Below are positions 27,560-36,190 of a DNA stretch of 64,000 nucleotides, in pieces; the first letter of the stretch is position 1; every line of letters starts with the position of its first letter. Position numbers and translations under genes: made by a program. The notes beneath the pieces were generated by a model. That model was not told the origin of the DNA, made no database searches, and was given only the letters and a program-made list of their open reading frames with translations. The stretch covers positions 45,143-109,142 of the forward strand of contig CAITEP010000030.1 in the NCBI GenBank assembly GCA_903891475.1. The letters run 5' to 3'. This DNA is from an uncultured Mucilaginibacter sp. GTDB taxonomy: Bacteria > Bacteroidota > Bacteroidia > Sphingobacteriales > Sphingobacteriaceae.

Positions 27560-27602
27560 AATTGTAATAATAATTCACAAATGGAGGGTTATTATTACAA
27601 TT
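27560..27602 (+). terminator. hairpin after the phosphorylase homologue
   Basis: AATTGTAATAATAA (27560-27573) and TTATTATTACAATT (27589-27602) form a perfect 14-bp but AT-only stem with a 15-nt loop. It probably acts as a weak terminator or as mRNA end protection. Confidence 0.5.
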
Positions 27603-27627
27603 ATTTGATAGTAAATTAGTTAAAAAG

Positions 27628-27639
27628 TGATTTTCGTCA
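27628..27639. promoter_or_regulatory. predicted CRP/FNR-type operator upstream of the UspA-like gene
   Basis: TGATTTTCGTCA fits TGAY-N4-RTCA. A TAACTTTA -7-like element at 27663-27670 would place the dyad near -42. Confidence 0.45.
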
Positions 27640-27703
27640 GTTTTTTTGGTTGAGGGGATGGTTAACTTTACTTTTATTAACCGTCATCTTAACTTGAGAA
27701 GCC

Positions 27704-28540
27704 ATGAAAACCATCTTTGTAATAAATGATAATAAGGCCGAAGCAAAGCATGCGGCTGAATTTGCCTTATCGCTAGCAACCAACCTTAGGATGAATATTT
27801 TGTTAGGCAATTTTTACATAACCGATACTAAAAATGTAGAGTTAGTGCCGGTCGGTAACTTTTCTCCTGATACGGTTAATGATGATTTTAATCCTGATTT
27901 ATCTTACCATTTAAGGTTATTGCTCAACAAAAGCAATACAGTATTTAAACCTGAAATACTTGAAACTGATATCTACAGTATGGACGAAAGTGCCATTGCC
28001 GAATTAATCAATAAAAACGGTATTTGGATGTTTATTAAAGGGGTAACAAATGAGGTGGTTGAACCGAATAATAACAAGATAATAAAGATTCAAACTGTTT
28101 TAAATAAGGTGCTTTGTCCCTTAATGCTTATTCCATTCGATTGGAAAATTAAGGATATGGAGCGTATGGTTTATTTGGCCGATTTAAGGTATTGCCGCAT
28201 ACAAATTGTGAAGTACTTGGCCGAGCTAGCCAAACCCCTGAATGCCGATTTAATGATTGCCCACCTAACTGCCAAAGGTTTACCTCACATGGCTGAGCAA
28301 TATGCCCTGAATATTTTTAATGAAGAGGTAGCTCTAAATGTAAGTTATGAAAACTTGTATTTTAATAACATCCGTGAGCGCGACTTAACTGTGGCAGTTG
28401 ATGTTTTTATTAATGGCCTACATAATGATTTATTAGTAGTGGTAAACCATCGCTTCCATTTTGAAGAAATAATAGGCACTTACATTACCGAGAATTTGCC
28501 ATCAAACATCACCGTGCCTGTATTGATTTTCCCTTTTTAG
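27704..28540 (+). CDS. UspA-like protein, diverged tandem domains
   Basis: A 278-residue cytosolic protein with the MKTIFVINDNKAEAKHAAEF start of universal stress proteins and a second Usp-like half starting near residue 145 (MERMVYLADLRY). Neither half has the GS-rich ATP loop, so it is probably not a nucleotide-binding Usp. A predicted FNR-type dyad lies 65 bp upstream of the ATG, grouping it with the low-oxygen genes. It converges with the gluconokinase gene, 12 bp apart. Confidence 0.75.
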   Translation: MKTIFVINDNKAEAKHAAEFALSLATNLRMNILLGNFYITDTKNVELVPVGNFSPDTVNDDFNPDLSYHLRLLLNKSNTVFKPEILETDIYSMDESAIAELINKNGIWMFIKGVTNEVVEPNNNKIIKIQTVLNKVLCPLMLIPFDWKIKDMERMVYLADLRYCRIQIVKYLAELAKPLNADLMIAHLTAKGLPHMAEQYALNIFNEEVALNVSYENLYFNNIRERDLTVAVDVFINGLHNDLLVVVNHRFHFEEIIGTYITENLPSNITVPVLIFPF

Positions 28541-28552
28541 GAATGTTAAAAC

Positions 28553-30040
28553 TTATTTAAGCTGATTATTAACCAAATGCATCGTATCTTTCAAATTAGT
28601 ATACAGCAGTTTAAATATCTTAAACGAATGTATATACGATTGGTGAAGATTTAAATTCGGTTCAATAAATTTCTGATACTCATTTTGAGGTTTTTCAATA
28701 TCGAGTGCTTCCATAGCTAAGTAAATGGCACCTATAGCCGAAGCATCCTCAGTTTGAACAATTGAGAGCTTTTTCCCGGTAATGTCTGCAAGTATTTGTA
28801 CCCAGGTAGGTGAGTTTATAAATCCGCCACTTATATTTAATTGATTAATTGGAGCAGACGAGGTTTCAATAGTCTCCAATACATGCAACAAAGCAAAACA
28901 AATACCCTCTAAACCTGCTCTTAAAAAATGTGCCTGGGTATGGTTGGGTTTTATATTAAAAAACACCCCGCAATTTTTAGTATCCCATATAGGTGCCCGT
29001 TCGCCATATAAATAGGGTAAAAAAATCAATCCATTACTACCAGCATTAACAGTGTTAATATCTTCAAATACTTTTGAGTATGCATCTTGCTCATTTTCAA
29101 ACTTTTCTGTTAAAAATGTATTTACCAACCATTTAAATACTATACCACCATTATTGACTGCTCCGCCACTTACAAAAGTATGCTCATTTAATAGGTAATT
29201 AAAGGTCATTGAATCAAAATTGTAAACGGGTTGTCTCCCAGTAATCCTTACCGCTCCACTGGTTCCGATGGTAATTGCGGCAACACCGGGTTTAATGGTA
29301 TTGCTTCCTAAATTAGCGCAGCAACCGTCACTAGCGCCAATAATAAATTTAGTCTCAGGTGGTAGTTTTAACACTTGTTGTGCTTTTTCATTTAGTCCAA
29401 ATCGCAAATATGTAGTATTTACAGGCTTGGATAGTTGATTGGTACTTATACCTGCTAATTCGCATGCTTTGGTATCCCATTTTAGGCTCAAAATATCGAA
29501 TAATCCTGTGGCGGATGCCACAGAATAATCCACTTCAAAATCACTAAATAAATAGTGCCATATAAATTCCTTAATGGATATAAATTTAAAAGTTGCTTTG
29601 AATAGACTAGTTTTGTTTTCCTTCATCCATATAATTTTGCAAAGCGGCGACATGGCATGAATGGCAGTTCCGTTGCTACGATATAACATTTCGCCATCAT
29701 CACTAAATCTAAGCCTTTCTGCAATTACTTCACTCCTTGAATCGGCCCAGGTCATTATCGCTGCCAAAGCGTTTCCTTTAGTATCAACAGGTAAAATGGA
29801 ATGCATCGCGCAACTCAGGCTAATAGCTAACGGACTTTCACCAATATGTGTTTGAATACTAGAAATACATTGTTTAAACGCATCTAAAATTTGGTTTGGT
29901 TCTTGTTCGCTATATCCAGGCTCAGGGTTACTAATTGGGTAGTAAAATTGTGATTCCGCAATTGGCTCGCCTTTTAAACTCACCGCCACGGCTTTGGTAC
30001 TTCCAGTTCCAATATCAATCCCCAAAATATATGGTTGCAT
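28553..30040 (-). CDS. gluconokinase-type FGGY carbohydrate kinase
   Basis: A 495-residue FGGY kinase: N-terminal ATPase loop YILGIDIGTGSTKAVAV, the substrate-side segment NGTAIHAMSPLCKIIWM, IGASDGCCANLGS and the C-terminal signature ISGGFINSPTWVQILADITG. The GTxIHxMSPLxK pattern is that of gluconate kinases, so phosphorylation of D-gluconate to 6-phosphogluconate is the best guess; a xylulokinase remains possible. Its product would feed the pentose phosphates used by phosphoketolase. The upstream gap to the coiled-coil gene is 53 bp and no terminator is seen. Confidence 0.8.
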   Translation of the reverse strand: MQPYILGIDIGTGSTKAVAVSLKGEPIAESQFYYPISNPEPGYSEQEPNQILDAFKQCISSIQTHIGESPLAISLSCAMHSILPVDTKGNALAAIMTWADSRSEVIAERLRFSDDGEMLYRSNGTAIHAMSPLCKIIWMKENKTSLFKATFKFISIKEFIWHYLFSDFEVDYSVASATGLFDILSLKWDTKACELAGISTNQLSKPVNTTYLRFGLNEKAQQVLKLPPETKFIIGASDGCCANLGSNTIKPGVAAITIGTSGAVRITGRQPVYNFDSMTFNYLLNEHTFVSGGAVNNGGIVFKWLVNTFLTEKFENEQDAYSKVFEDINTVNAGSNGLIFLPYLYGERAPIWDTKNCGVFFNIKPNHTQAHFLRAGLEGICFALLHVLETIETSSAPINQLNISGGFINSPTWVQILADITGKKLSIVQTEDASAIGAIYLAMEALDIEKPQNEYQKFIEPNLNLHQSYIHSFKIFKLLYTNLKDTMHLVNNQLK

Positions 30041-30093
30041 AGTTTATTAAGCAAATTATAAAACACAATGGTATATATAATTTTTTAAATTTT

Positions 30094-30372
30094 CTAGCTA
30101 TTAAAACTAAGCGCAATGTCTGCCTTTACCGTTACCGTTTGGTTTGAATTAATGTGTTTATTTAATAAATCAATCACAGAATCTCTTGAAGAGATTAATT
30201 GCTGTAATTTCATCTCAATTTGGTGAGTTTGCGCATCATTTTTCAATTTCATCTGCAATAAATGTCGATTATGAAATTTGATTTTTTCGGCATAAAAATT
30301 CAAAATAATATTTTGAGCTTCCGAAATTTTAAATTCACCTTCCATTAGCTTGAAAATTTGGTTTTCTTCCAT
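30094..30372 (-). CDS. small coiled-coil protein, paralogue 1
   Basis: A 92-residue charged protein, with no signal or membrane helix. The N-terminal FKLMEGEFKISEAQNIILNF is followed by a long helical region (residues 25-75) and a C-terminal strand, QTVTVKADIALS. It aligns end to end with the next gene (FxLMEG/IKGxF, SEA/NEAxxxI, EKIK/TKIK, and the V-x-A-I ending). I do not recognise a family. The pair is transcribed in the direction icd to gluconokinase and may form a hetero-coiled coil. Confidence 0.65.
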   Translation of the reverse strand: MEENQIFKLMEGEFKISEAQNIILNFYAEKIKFHNRHLLQMKLKNDAQTHQIEMKLQQLISSRDSVIDLLNKHINSNQTVTVKADIALSFNS

Positions 30373-30431
30373 TATGGGATTTATTTTTTTAGTGGAAATA
30401 AATATTTAAAAAACTTTTGAAAATCTTTATT

Positions 30432-30680
30432 TCATGTTACTGCTATTGTTGCATTTATTTCAACACTTTTATTTTGTTGAAGTATTTGTTCCCTAAGTTG
30501 TTTTAATTGGTTTTGGAGTTCTATAATTCTTTTTTCAACCATTTTTATATCCTCCTCAATTACCGAGTCGTGTATGCTTATTTTATTTTCCAGGTATTTT
30601 ATTTTTGTTTCTACCAATTTTGTAATTAAACTAACAGCCTCATTCAATTCAAAACTTCCCTTAATAAGTTGTAATTCCAT
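30432..30680 (-). CDS. small coiled-coil protein, paralogue 2
   Basis: An 82-residue paralogue of the preceding small protein: LQLIKGSFELNEAVSLITKL, a heptad-rich helix of about 50 residues and a KSVEINATIAVT strand. It starts 10 bp downstream of the isocitrate dehydrogenase stop, so it is probably in the icd transcript. No function is known. Length and lack of Cys/His motifs argue against a metal-binding role. Confidence 0.65.
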   Translation of the reverse strand: MELQLIKGSFELNEAVSLITKLVETKIKYLENKISIHDSVIEEDIKMVEKRIIELQNQLKQLREQILQQNKSVEINATIAVT

Positions 30681-30690
30681 ATTTAATAAT

Positions 30691-32127
30691 TTATTGCCCT
30701 TGCCCTAATGAATAACCTGCTTTTCCGTTAAACTCATATAAGTTTTCAGTCTTAATAACATCCAAACCTTTTTGTAAGGCCAATTCCTGAATTTGTATTA
30801 TTTCCATACTTGAAAGTCGTTCGGCCTTTTCAGCAATAAACCTGCAGCGCCAATGATCGGTACAAAAAGTTTGTTTAAATCCTTCTGGCCAAACTTTAAT
30901 CCCCCTGTTAGAAATCATATTTAAATTGAGATTATTTGTTTTTAGGTTTCCAAGAATTTCTCCTAATTCATCAACATTTAATCCATTCCAATGCAAAAAT
31001 ACATCAACTCCCTTTAATACCTTTTTTGTGGATGGCTTTCTTACATAGGATTTTAATTGTATTGGTTTAGATTCGGCATAATTCGCTGTTTTTAAAGTAT
31101 TTGGAGATTTACCTAGATTGTTGATAATCGCATCTGCAAATTCGCTGGTGCTTACTTTTACCTTGCTTGTTCCTTCTTTAAAAATATCGTAAGTATGTAC
31201 ACCATCTTCTAAAGTTTTAAGCCATGCATTTTGCACTTTTTCTGCTATTTCATTTTGCCCGATATGGTTTAACATTAAAACAGCTCCTTGTAACAGGCCT
31301 GACGGATTGGCTACATTCTGACCGGCACGGCGGGGAGCCGAACCATGTATTGCTTCAAACATGGCAAATTCTTCCCCAATATTGGCGGAACCAGCCAACC
31401 CAACCGAACCTGCAATTTGAGCAGCCACATCCGATAATACGTCGCCATATAAATTGAGTGTTACAATTACGTCGAAAGTCTCAGGTGTATCGGCCATTTT
31501 TGCAGCACCAATATCTACAATCCAATGTTCCTTCTCAATTTCCGGATACTCTAGTCCAATTTCATCAAATATGGCATGGAACAAACCATCTGTTTGTTTC
31601 ATGATATTATCTTTGGTAAAACAAGTTACCTTTTTACGATTATAGCTTTTTGCATATTCAAATGCATATCTAACTATCTTTTCGCAACCCGGGCGACTAA
31701 TTAATTTTAGACATTGAACCACTTCATTAGTTTGTTGGTGTTCAATTCCTGCATATAAGTCCTCTTCATTTTCACGAATTATCACCAAATCAAGTTCTGG
31801 ATGTTTTGTTTTAACAAATGGATGTAGGCTTATACAAGGCCGAACATTTGCAAACAAACCAAGCATTTTACGGGTAGTTACATTGAGGCTTTTATAGCCA
31901 CCGCCTTGGGGGGTAGTAATTGGAGCTTTTAAAAATACTTTGGTATTTAAAATACTATCCCATGATGATTTGGCTATGCCAGAGGTATTACCGGATAAAT
32001 ACACCTTTTCGCCAACTTCTATTTCTTCAATTTCTATTTGAGCTCCTGCAGCTAAAATAATTTTAAGTGTGGCATCCATAATTTCCGGACCTATTCCGTC
32101 GCCTTTTGCAATTGTAATTTTTTTCAT
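30691..32127 (-). CDS. icd: isocitrate dehydrogenase (NADP-type, with extra C-terminal domain)
   Basis: A 478-residue isocitrate/isopropylmalate dehydrogenase. It opens MKKITIAKGDGIGPEI and has GGGYKSLNVTTRK substrate loop, IIRENEEDLYAGIEH, DVLSDVAAQIAG (metal Asp) and EAIHGSAPRRAGQNVANPSG. The last 140 residues form a second domain (HWNGLNVDELGEILGN), as in Thermus-type isocitrate dehydrogenases, so this is not the shorter E. coli type. It oxidises isocitrate to 2-oxoglutarate. The divergent LysR gene 92 bp away is the likely regulator. NADP preference is inferred, not read from one residue. Confidence 0.88.
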   Translation of the reverse strand: MKKITIAKGDGIGPEIMDATLKIILAAGAQIEIEEIEVGEKVYLSGNTSGIAKSSWDSILNTKVFLKAPITTPQGGGYKSLNVTTRKMLGLFANVRPCISLHPFVKTKHPELDLVIIRENEEDLYAGIEHQQTNEVVQCLKLISRPGCEKIVRYAFEYAKSYNRKKVTCFTKDNIMKQTDGLFHAIFDEIGLEYPEIEKEHWIVDIGAAKMADTPETFDVIVTLNLYGDVLSDVAAQIAGSVGLAGSANIGEEFAMFEAIHGSAPRRAGQNVANPSGLLQGAVLMLNHIGQNEIAEKVQNAWLKTLEDGVHTYDIFKEGTSKVKVSTSEFADAIINNLGKSPNTLKTANYAESKPIQLKSYVRKPSTKKVLKGVDVFLHWNGLNVDELGEILGNLKTNNLNLNMISNRGIKVWPEGFKQTFCTDHWRCRFIAEKAERLSSMEIIQIQELALQKGLDVIKTENLYEFNGKAGYSLGQGQ

Positions 32128-32153
32128 AATTATTTATATCTAATTTGGTAATA

Positions 32154-32161
32154 CAAAAGTA
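32154..32161 (-). promoter_or_regulatory. -7 element of icd
   Basis: TACTTTTG on the minus strand matches TAnnTTTG exactly, 26 bp upstream of the icd ATG in the divergent intergenic region. Confidence 0.5.
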
Positions 32162-32219
32162 TAGGCTTGTTTATATTAATTTTTATTTATACTTTTAATG
32201 ATTAACATAAATAAAGTTT

Positions 32220-33131
32220 ATGAATTATACGGTCCACCAACTAAAGGTATTTGCCAAAGTTGTTCAATTACAGAGTATTACCAAAGCAGCAGAAGCACTT
32301 TATTTAACACAACCTGCTGTATCAATCCAATTAAAAAATTTTCAGGATCAATTTGAAATACCTTTGACAGAAGTAATTGGAAGACAATTATATGTAACAG
32401 ATTTTGGTAGACAAATTGTAAAAATTGTACATGATATTTTAGATAAGTTAGATGAAATAAACTACAAGACTGAAAGTTTTAAAGGAATTTTATCGGGCAA
32501 AATTAGTTTATCAATTGTATCTACCGGTAAGTATATCATGCCTTATTTTTTAAGTGATTTTTTAAAATTACATCCGGGTGTTGATCTTCAAATTGATGTA
32601 ATAAATAGGGCAGGAGTAATTGAAAGCCTAGAAAATAATGAAGTTGATTTTGGTTTTGTTTCTATTTTACCAGAGAAATTGAAAGTGGAAGAAGAGTTGT
32701 TGATGGAAAATAAATTATATTTAGTTAATAGTGCAAAAGATGATTTAAACGCTAACAATATTTTTAATTCATCTCCTGTACTTTTTCGCGAAGAAGGCTC
32801 GGCAACCAGAATGATAATGGAGGGATTTTTTGAAGCAAACCAAGTATCATTAAAAAAAAGAATTGTCTTGACTTCCAACGAGGCAGTTAAGCAAGCAGTT
32901 ATAGCTGGCCTTGGCTGTTCAATAATGCCTTTAATTGGTATCAGAAACGAACTGCTTAATAACGAAATTCAAATAATTCCTTACCCTGGTTTGCCAATTA
33001 AATCAGATTGGCGACTTATTTGGCTAATTGATAAGCAGTTATCTCCAGTTGCAAAAGCCTATTTAAATTTTGTTCGCAAAAATAAGTTGGAGATTATTCA
33101 CAGCTGTTTTTTGGGCATGGATAAATATTGA
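32220..33131 (+). CDS. LysR-family transcriptional regulator
   Basis: A 303-residue LysR-type protein: N-terminal winged helix-turn-helix (HQLKVFAKVVQLQSITKAAEALYLTQPAVSIQLKNFQ region) and a substrate-binding-type effector domain (about 90-295). It is divergent from icd, with a 92-bp gap, the classic arrangement in which the regulator controls the neighbour. The effector is unknown. The CbbR/CysB-like overall layout does not identify a ligand. Confidence 0.88.
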   Translation: MNYTVHQLKVFAKVVQLQSITKAAEALYLTQPAVSIQLKNFQDQFEIPLTEVIGRQLYVTDFGRQIVKIVHDILDKLDEINYKTESFKGILSGKISLSIVSTGKYIMPYFLSDFLKLHPGVDLQIDVINRAGVIESLENNEVDFGFVSILPEKLKVEEELLMENKLYLVNSAKDDLNANNIFNSSPVLFREEGSATRMIMEGFFEANQVSLKKRIVLTSNEAVKQAVIAGLGCSIMPLIGIRNELLNNEIQIIPYPGLPIKSDWRLIWLIDKQLSPVAKAYLNFVRKNKLEIIHSCFLGMDKY

Positions 33132-33308
33132 GGCTAAATAATAGATTAAAAAGAACTCATATATGATAATTATTTAAACTAATAATATATCTACCTTTAT
33201 TTTTTTCAATTATTTATATAAATTTTATTAAAATTCCATAAATTTGGAAATCTATCTAATGAAAATAATTGGATGTTTACTAATTAGATATCCCAAACCT
33301 ATTTAATT

Positions 33309-34160
33309 ATGAAAAAACTCATATTATTAGTCTCCATATTTCTTTACTTAAATGATGTTTTTGCACAAGACCAGCAATGGACTTTAGATAAAATTCAAAA
33401 TAAGTGGACCAAAGGCGTAAAAAGGGTACACGAAGGCTTTTACGAACTTAATGCGAATAATAGAAACTATACCATAGCTTTGGTCTTTTCTGTCGACCAT
33501 TTTGAGGTTGTATATATATCAGGCAATTTAGAATATTGGAGCCCCGGCATGTCAAAAGGTAAGGTGTTTGAATCTGACAATAAATATGTTACCACTTGGA
33601 ATTTTGGCAATTTAAACCATCCGAGCATTGCAAAGCATGAGGTGAAATTTATAGATAACAAGTTTATTATTTCATTAGAAGACGGTCAGACCAATATCTT
33701 TACAAAGATAGGGGACGACGATATTAAAACAAAGAAATCATCAGCTACCATTATACAAATGGTAGCCGATGCTAATGGTATTTATCAAATCCCCGCCTTG
33801 GTAAATGCAACAACAAAAACAGTGTTAAATATGGAAACTGGTTTGCCCGAAACCGAAATTTCGCCTGAATTTGCTTTAAGTTTGCTAAAAGGCAAGCAAA
33901 TTACAGATGCTGACTGGTTAAAAGGAAGCCCATTTAATTTCGGCGACGGAAGTGCACCAAAAAGTAACCGATTTTTAATACATAGCGTTAAAATCGGCAC
34001 ATTGGAATTAAGAAATATTGAAGCAACTGTTACTCCTAACTTACAAGCTCCCTTAGTAATTGGGCAAAATGCTTTATTAAAAAGTGGATTAATACAATTC
34101 GATTTTAATAATAAACAACTAAAAATTGTATCAAACGCAAACGGAACTGATAATCCTTAG
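33309..34160 (+). CDS. secreted protein with retropepsin-like domain, catalytic Asp replaced
   Basis: A 283-residue exported protein; signal peptide about residues 1-19 (MKKLILLVSIFLYLNDVFA). The N-terminal half is a beta-rich domain I do not recognise. The C-terminal half (about 150-275) follows the plan of retropepsin-like aspartic proteases: GIYQIPALVN, a flap-like region, VKIGTLELRNIEATV and LVIGQNALLKSGLIQFDF. The catalytic DTG is ETG at 176-178 (NMETG), so protease activity is doubtful. It is monocistronic and followed by a 300-bp gap. Confidence 0.65.
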   Translation: MKKLILLVSIFLYLNDVFAQDQQWTLDKIQNKWTKGVKRVHEGFYELNANNRNYTIALVFSVDHFEVVYISGNLEYWSPGMSKGKVFESDNKYVTTWNFGNLNHPSIAKHEVKFIDNKFIISLEDGQTNIFTKIGDDDIKTKKSSATIIQMVADANGIYQIPALVNATTKTVLNMETGLPETEISPEFALSLLKGKQITDADWLKGSPFNFGDGSAPKSNRFLIHSVKIGTLELRNIEATVTPNLQAPLVIGQNALLKSGLIQFDFNNKQLKIVSNANGTDNP

Positions 34161-34460
34161 GGAGTTTTTGTTATAGGAAATAAATAAGCCCCGCGCTATT
34201 ACCTAAAGTTGAAAGAATTTAATATCAAACGATACTAAATTGAGTCATATGCTTTGAATTTTTCAAAATTTACAATTTTTTCCCTCCTTCATGTTTTGTC
34301 TCTAAAGTGCTTAGAGTTATTGGGAATTTTAATCAAAAAAATTGTTTCAAAGCAGCTCGAATAATAAGAGAACATTTCGATAAATAAAATAGTTTTCATT
34401 CTCGAAATTATTAGAAATGACAATTTTCTATTGAAAGATTTATAAAAGTTAATTCCAATA
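34161..34460. other. intergenic region with no recognised gene
   Basis: About 300 bp of AT-rich sequence between the secreted protein and the tRNA-Ser terminator. I see no coding frame, repeat or structured RNA that I can support. Confidence 0.5.
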
Positions 34461-34493
34461 AATAAGCCCTATACGCAATGTATAGGGCTTATT
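34461..34493 (-). terminator. terminator hairpin of tRNA-Ser
   Basis: AATAAGCCCTATAC (34461-34474) and GTATAGGGCTTATT (34480-34493) pair perfectly over 14 bp with a 5-nt loop. It lies 13 bp past the tRNA 3' end on the minus strand. Confidence 0.8.
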
Positions 34494-34506
34494 GTTTACA
34501 CTTTAG

Positions 34507-34593
34507 CGGAGAGCTAGGGATTCGAACCCCAGGAACCTTTCACAGTTCAACAGTTTTCAAGACTGCCGCAATCGACCACTCTGCCAGCTCTCC
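34507..34593 (-). tRNA. tRNA-Ser (anticodon TGA), CCA not encoded
   Basis: On the minus strand the acceptor GGAGAGC pairs with GCTCTCC. The anticodon loop CTTGAAA gives TGA, there is a long variable arm (class II, about 87 nt) and the T loop reads GGGTTCGAATCCC. Discriminator G is followed by CTA rather than CCA. A consensus promoter lies directly upstream. Confidence 0.95.
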
Positions 34594-34598
34594 GGGTG

Positions 34599-34629
34599 CA
34601 AAAGTACAAATCCATAGCGAATTGACAAA
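34599..34629 (-). promoter_or_regulatory. consensus Bacteroidota promoter of tRNA-Ser
   Basis: On the minus strand, TTTG (34629-34626), a 19-nt spacer and TACTTTTG (34606-34599) match the TTTG-N19-TAnnTTTG consensus exactly. The -7 element ends 5 bp from the mature tRNA 5' end. Confidence 0.8.
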
Positions 34630-34807
34630 CTTGATGTTAAGTTTTTTTTAACTAATTACTAACTCATTGACTTAGTGATGTATTTGGTGTTAAATCAAGA
34701 AGTGTGGTTAATAATTTATTCATTTTTCCGCTAATTACGAATAAGAAACACCATTAATTGGGGCTGTAATTCGTAAAAAAAAGTAGAATTAAACGCCGAA
34801 TATAAAT

Positions 34808-35773
34808 TTATTTGCCAGTTTTAAACTTGTTTTGCCTCGGTTTTATAGGCTTTTTTGTGGTTCGTTTAGTATAATCAATATGGGCATTTATTTCGAAACC
34901 TATTAACAGAATGAAGGAGTTTAGGTTAAGCCAAAGCATCAGAATAATAAGTGTACCAATTGAGCCATATATTTTATTATAGCTGGCAAAATGATTAATG
35001 TAATAGGCAAAGCCCATAGAGGTTGATACTGCAAGTAAACTTGCCACAATGGTACCGGGACTCAAAAATTTCCACTTTTCTTTATTAGCCGGGGCGTACC
35101 GATATAGCAATGAAATAGATGCGAAAAAGATGGCCATTACGATAACCCATCTTAATGATATGATCAAGTAAATCCAAAAGTGGCTATCGCTTATAATTTG
35201 CGATTTTAGATAATGTATAAGGTTTGTACTAAACGTTAATATGGTGATGGCAGTGAGTAGCATTAAACTCATTAATACCGTTAACCAGGTGGCAATAATG
35301 CGCCTCAATAACCAGCTTCTTTTTTCAATGATGAATTGCGATTTATTAAAAGCCGACATTAAATTGCTCAAGCCATTAGTAGCGAAATACATAGTTGATA
35401 AAAAACCCAAGGAAAGTAACTTGCCATTACGATGTTTTACCAAATCTTCTAAAGTAGTTTGGAAGGCTACATAAGTATTATTTGGTAGTATAGTAGCAAT
35501 CAGATTCAATAAATTATCCTGAAAATGATTAATATGGATGTAGGGGATGAGGGTAAAAATAAAAATGGTTGCCGGAAAAAAGGCCAGCATAAAGTTAAAT
35601 GCCAATGCGGCGGCACGAGTAATTAATATACGGTCGTTAATTTCGTTAGCAATGGCGGCAAAAAGGTGATAAACTGTGAGCGGTTGAAAGCCCTTTACAA
35701 CAACTTTCTTTGACCGTGCAACAATCCTTCTATAACAACCTAATTTCAATAATACGCGGTGTAGCCATTTCAT
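34808..35773 (-). CDS. YihY/BrkB family inner-membrane protein
   Basis: A 321-residue protein with about six membrane helices. The family signature appears as ITRAAALAFNFMLAFFPATIF near residue 50 and FWIYLIISLRWVIVMAIFF, followed by the C-terminal GTLIILMLWLNLNSFILLIGFEINA. The family was once annotated as RNase BN but is a membrane protein of unclear function, perhaps a transporter or virulence-related factor. It is followed by a thioesterase gene read in the same direction, 9 bp away. Confidence 0.88.
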   Translation of the reverse strand: MKWLHRVLLKLGCYRRIVARSKKVVVKGFQPLTVYHLFAAIANEINDRILITRAAALAFNFMLAFFPATIFIFTLIPYIHINHFQDNLLNLIATILPNNTYVAFQTTLEDLVKHRNGKLLSLGFLSTMYFATNGLSNLMSAFNKSQFIIEKRSWLLRRIIATWLTVLMSLMLLTAITILTFSTNLIHYLKSQIISDSHFWIYLIISLRWVIVMAIFFASISLLYRYAPANKEKWKFLSPGTIVASLLAVSTSMGFAYYINHFASYNKIYGSIGTLIILMLWLNLNSFILLIGFEINAHIDYTKRTTKKPIKPRQNKFKTGK

Positions 35774-35782
35774 TTGTTTATG

Positions 35783-36190
35783 TTATTCAAAATATGGCTT
35801 TAGTTTGTTTAAAAATTCTTGATTTGGCATGCAAGGGCGATTGGTTTTCATATTAATAAATACCAATAAGGTTTCGCCAAGGTTTATCAGCTCATTTTTC
35901 TCGTTAAAAAGTTCGTATTTAAAATGGATCCTTATTCCGGGCATCTTTTCTAAAATTACCTTTACCGTAATTTCTTCGTCATATAGGGCAGGCTTCAAAT
36001 ATTTACAATTCATTTCTAAAACGGGCATCATAATGCCCGATTGTTCCATACCACTATAGGTAAGCCCCAAGCTACGTAGCATCTCTACCCTGCCTACTTC
36101 ATAAAATTGGGCATAATTACCATAATACATATATCCCATTTGGTCGGTTTCGCCATAGCGTACACGTATTTTAGTAGCATGTTCAAACAT
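35783..36190 (-). CDS. acyl-CoA thioesterase, YbgC/4-hydroxybenzoyl-CoA type
   Basis: A 135-residue hot-dog fold protein. The N-terminal RVRYGETDQMGYMYYGNYAQF has the Asp of the YbgC active site (Y-x-D-x-x-G). The rest follows the family length. Substrate is not determined; in Bacteroidota such genes are often beside cell-envelope genes. It overlaps mltG by one base (36190) and the BrkB gene follows by 9 bp, so the three are probably one transcript. Confidence 0.88.
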   Translation of the reverse strand: MFEHATKIRVRYGETDQMGYMYYGNYAQFYEVGRVEMLRSLGLTYSGMEQSGIMMPVLEMNCKYLKPALYDEEITVKVILEKMPGIRIHFKYELFNEKNELINLGETLLVFINMKTNRPCMPNQEFLNKLKPYFE

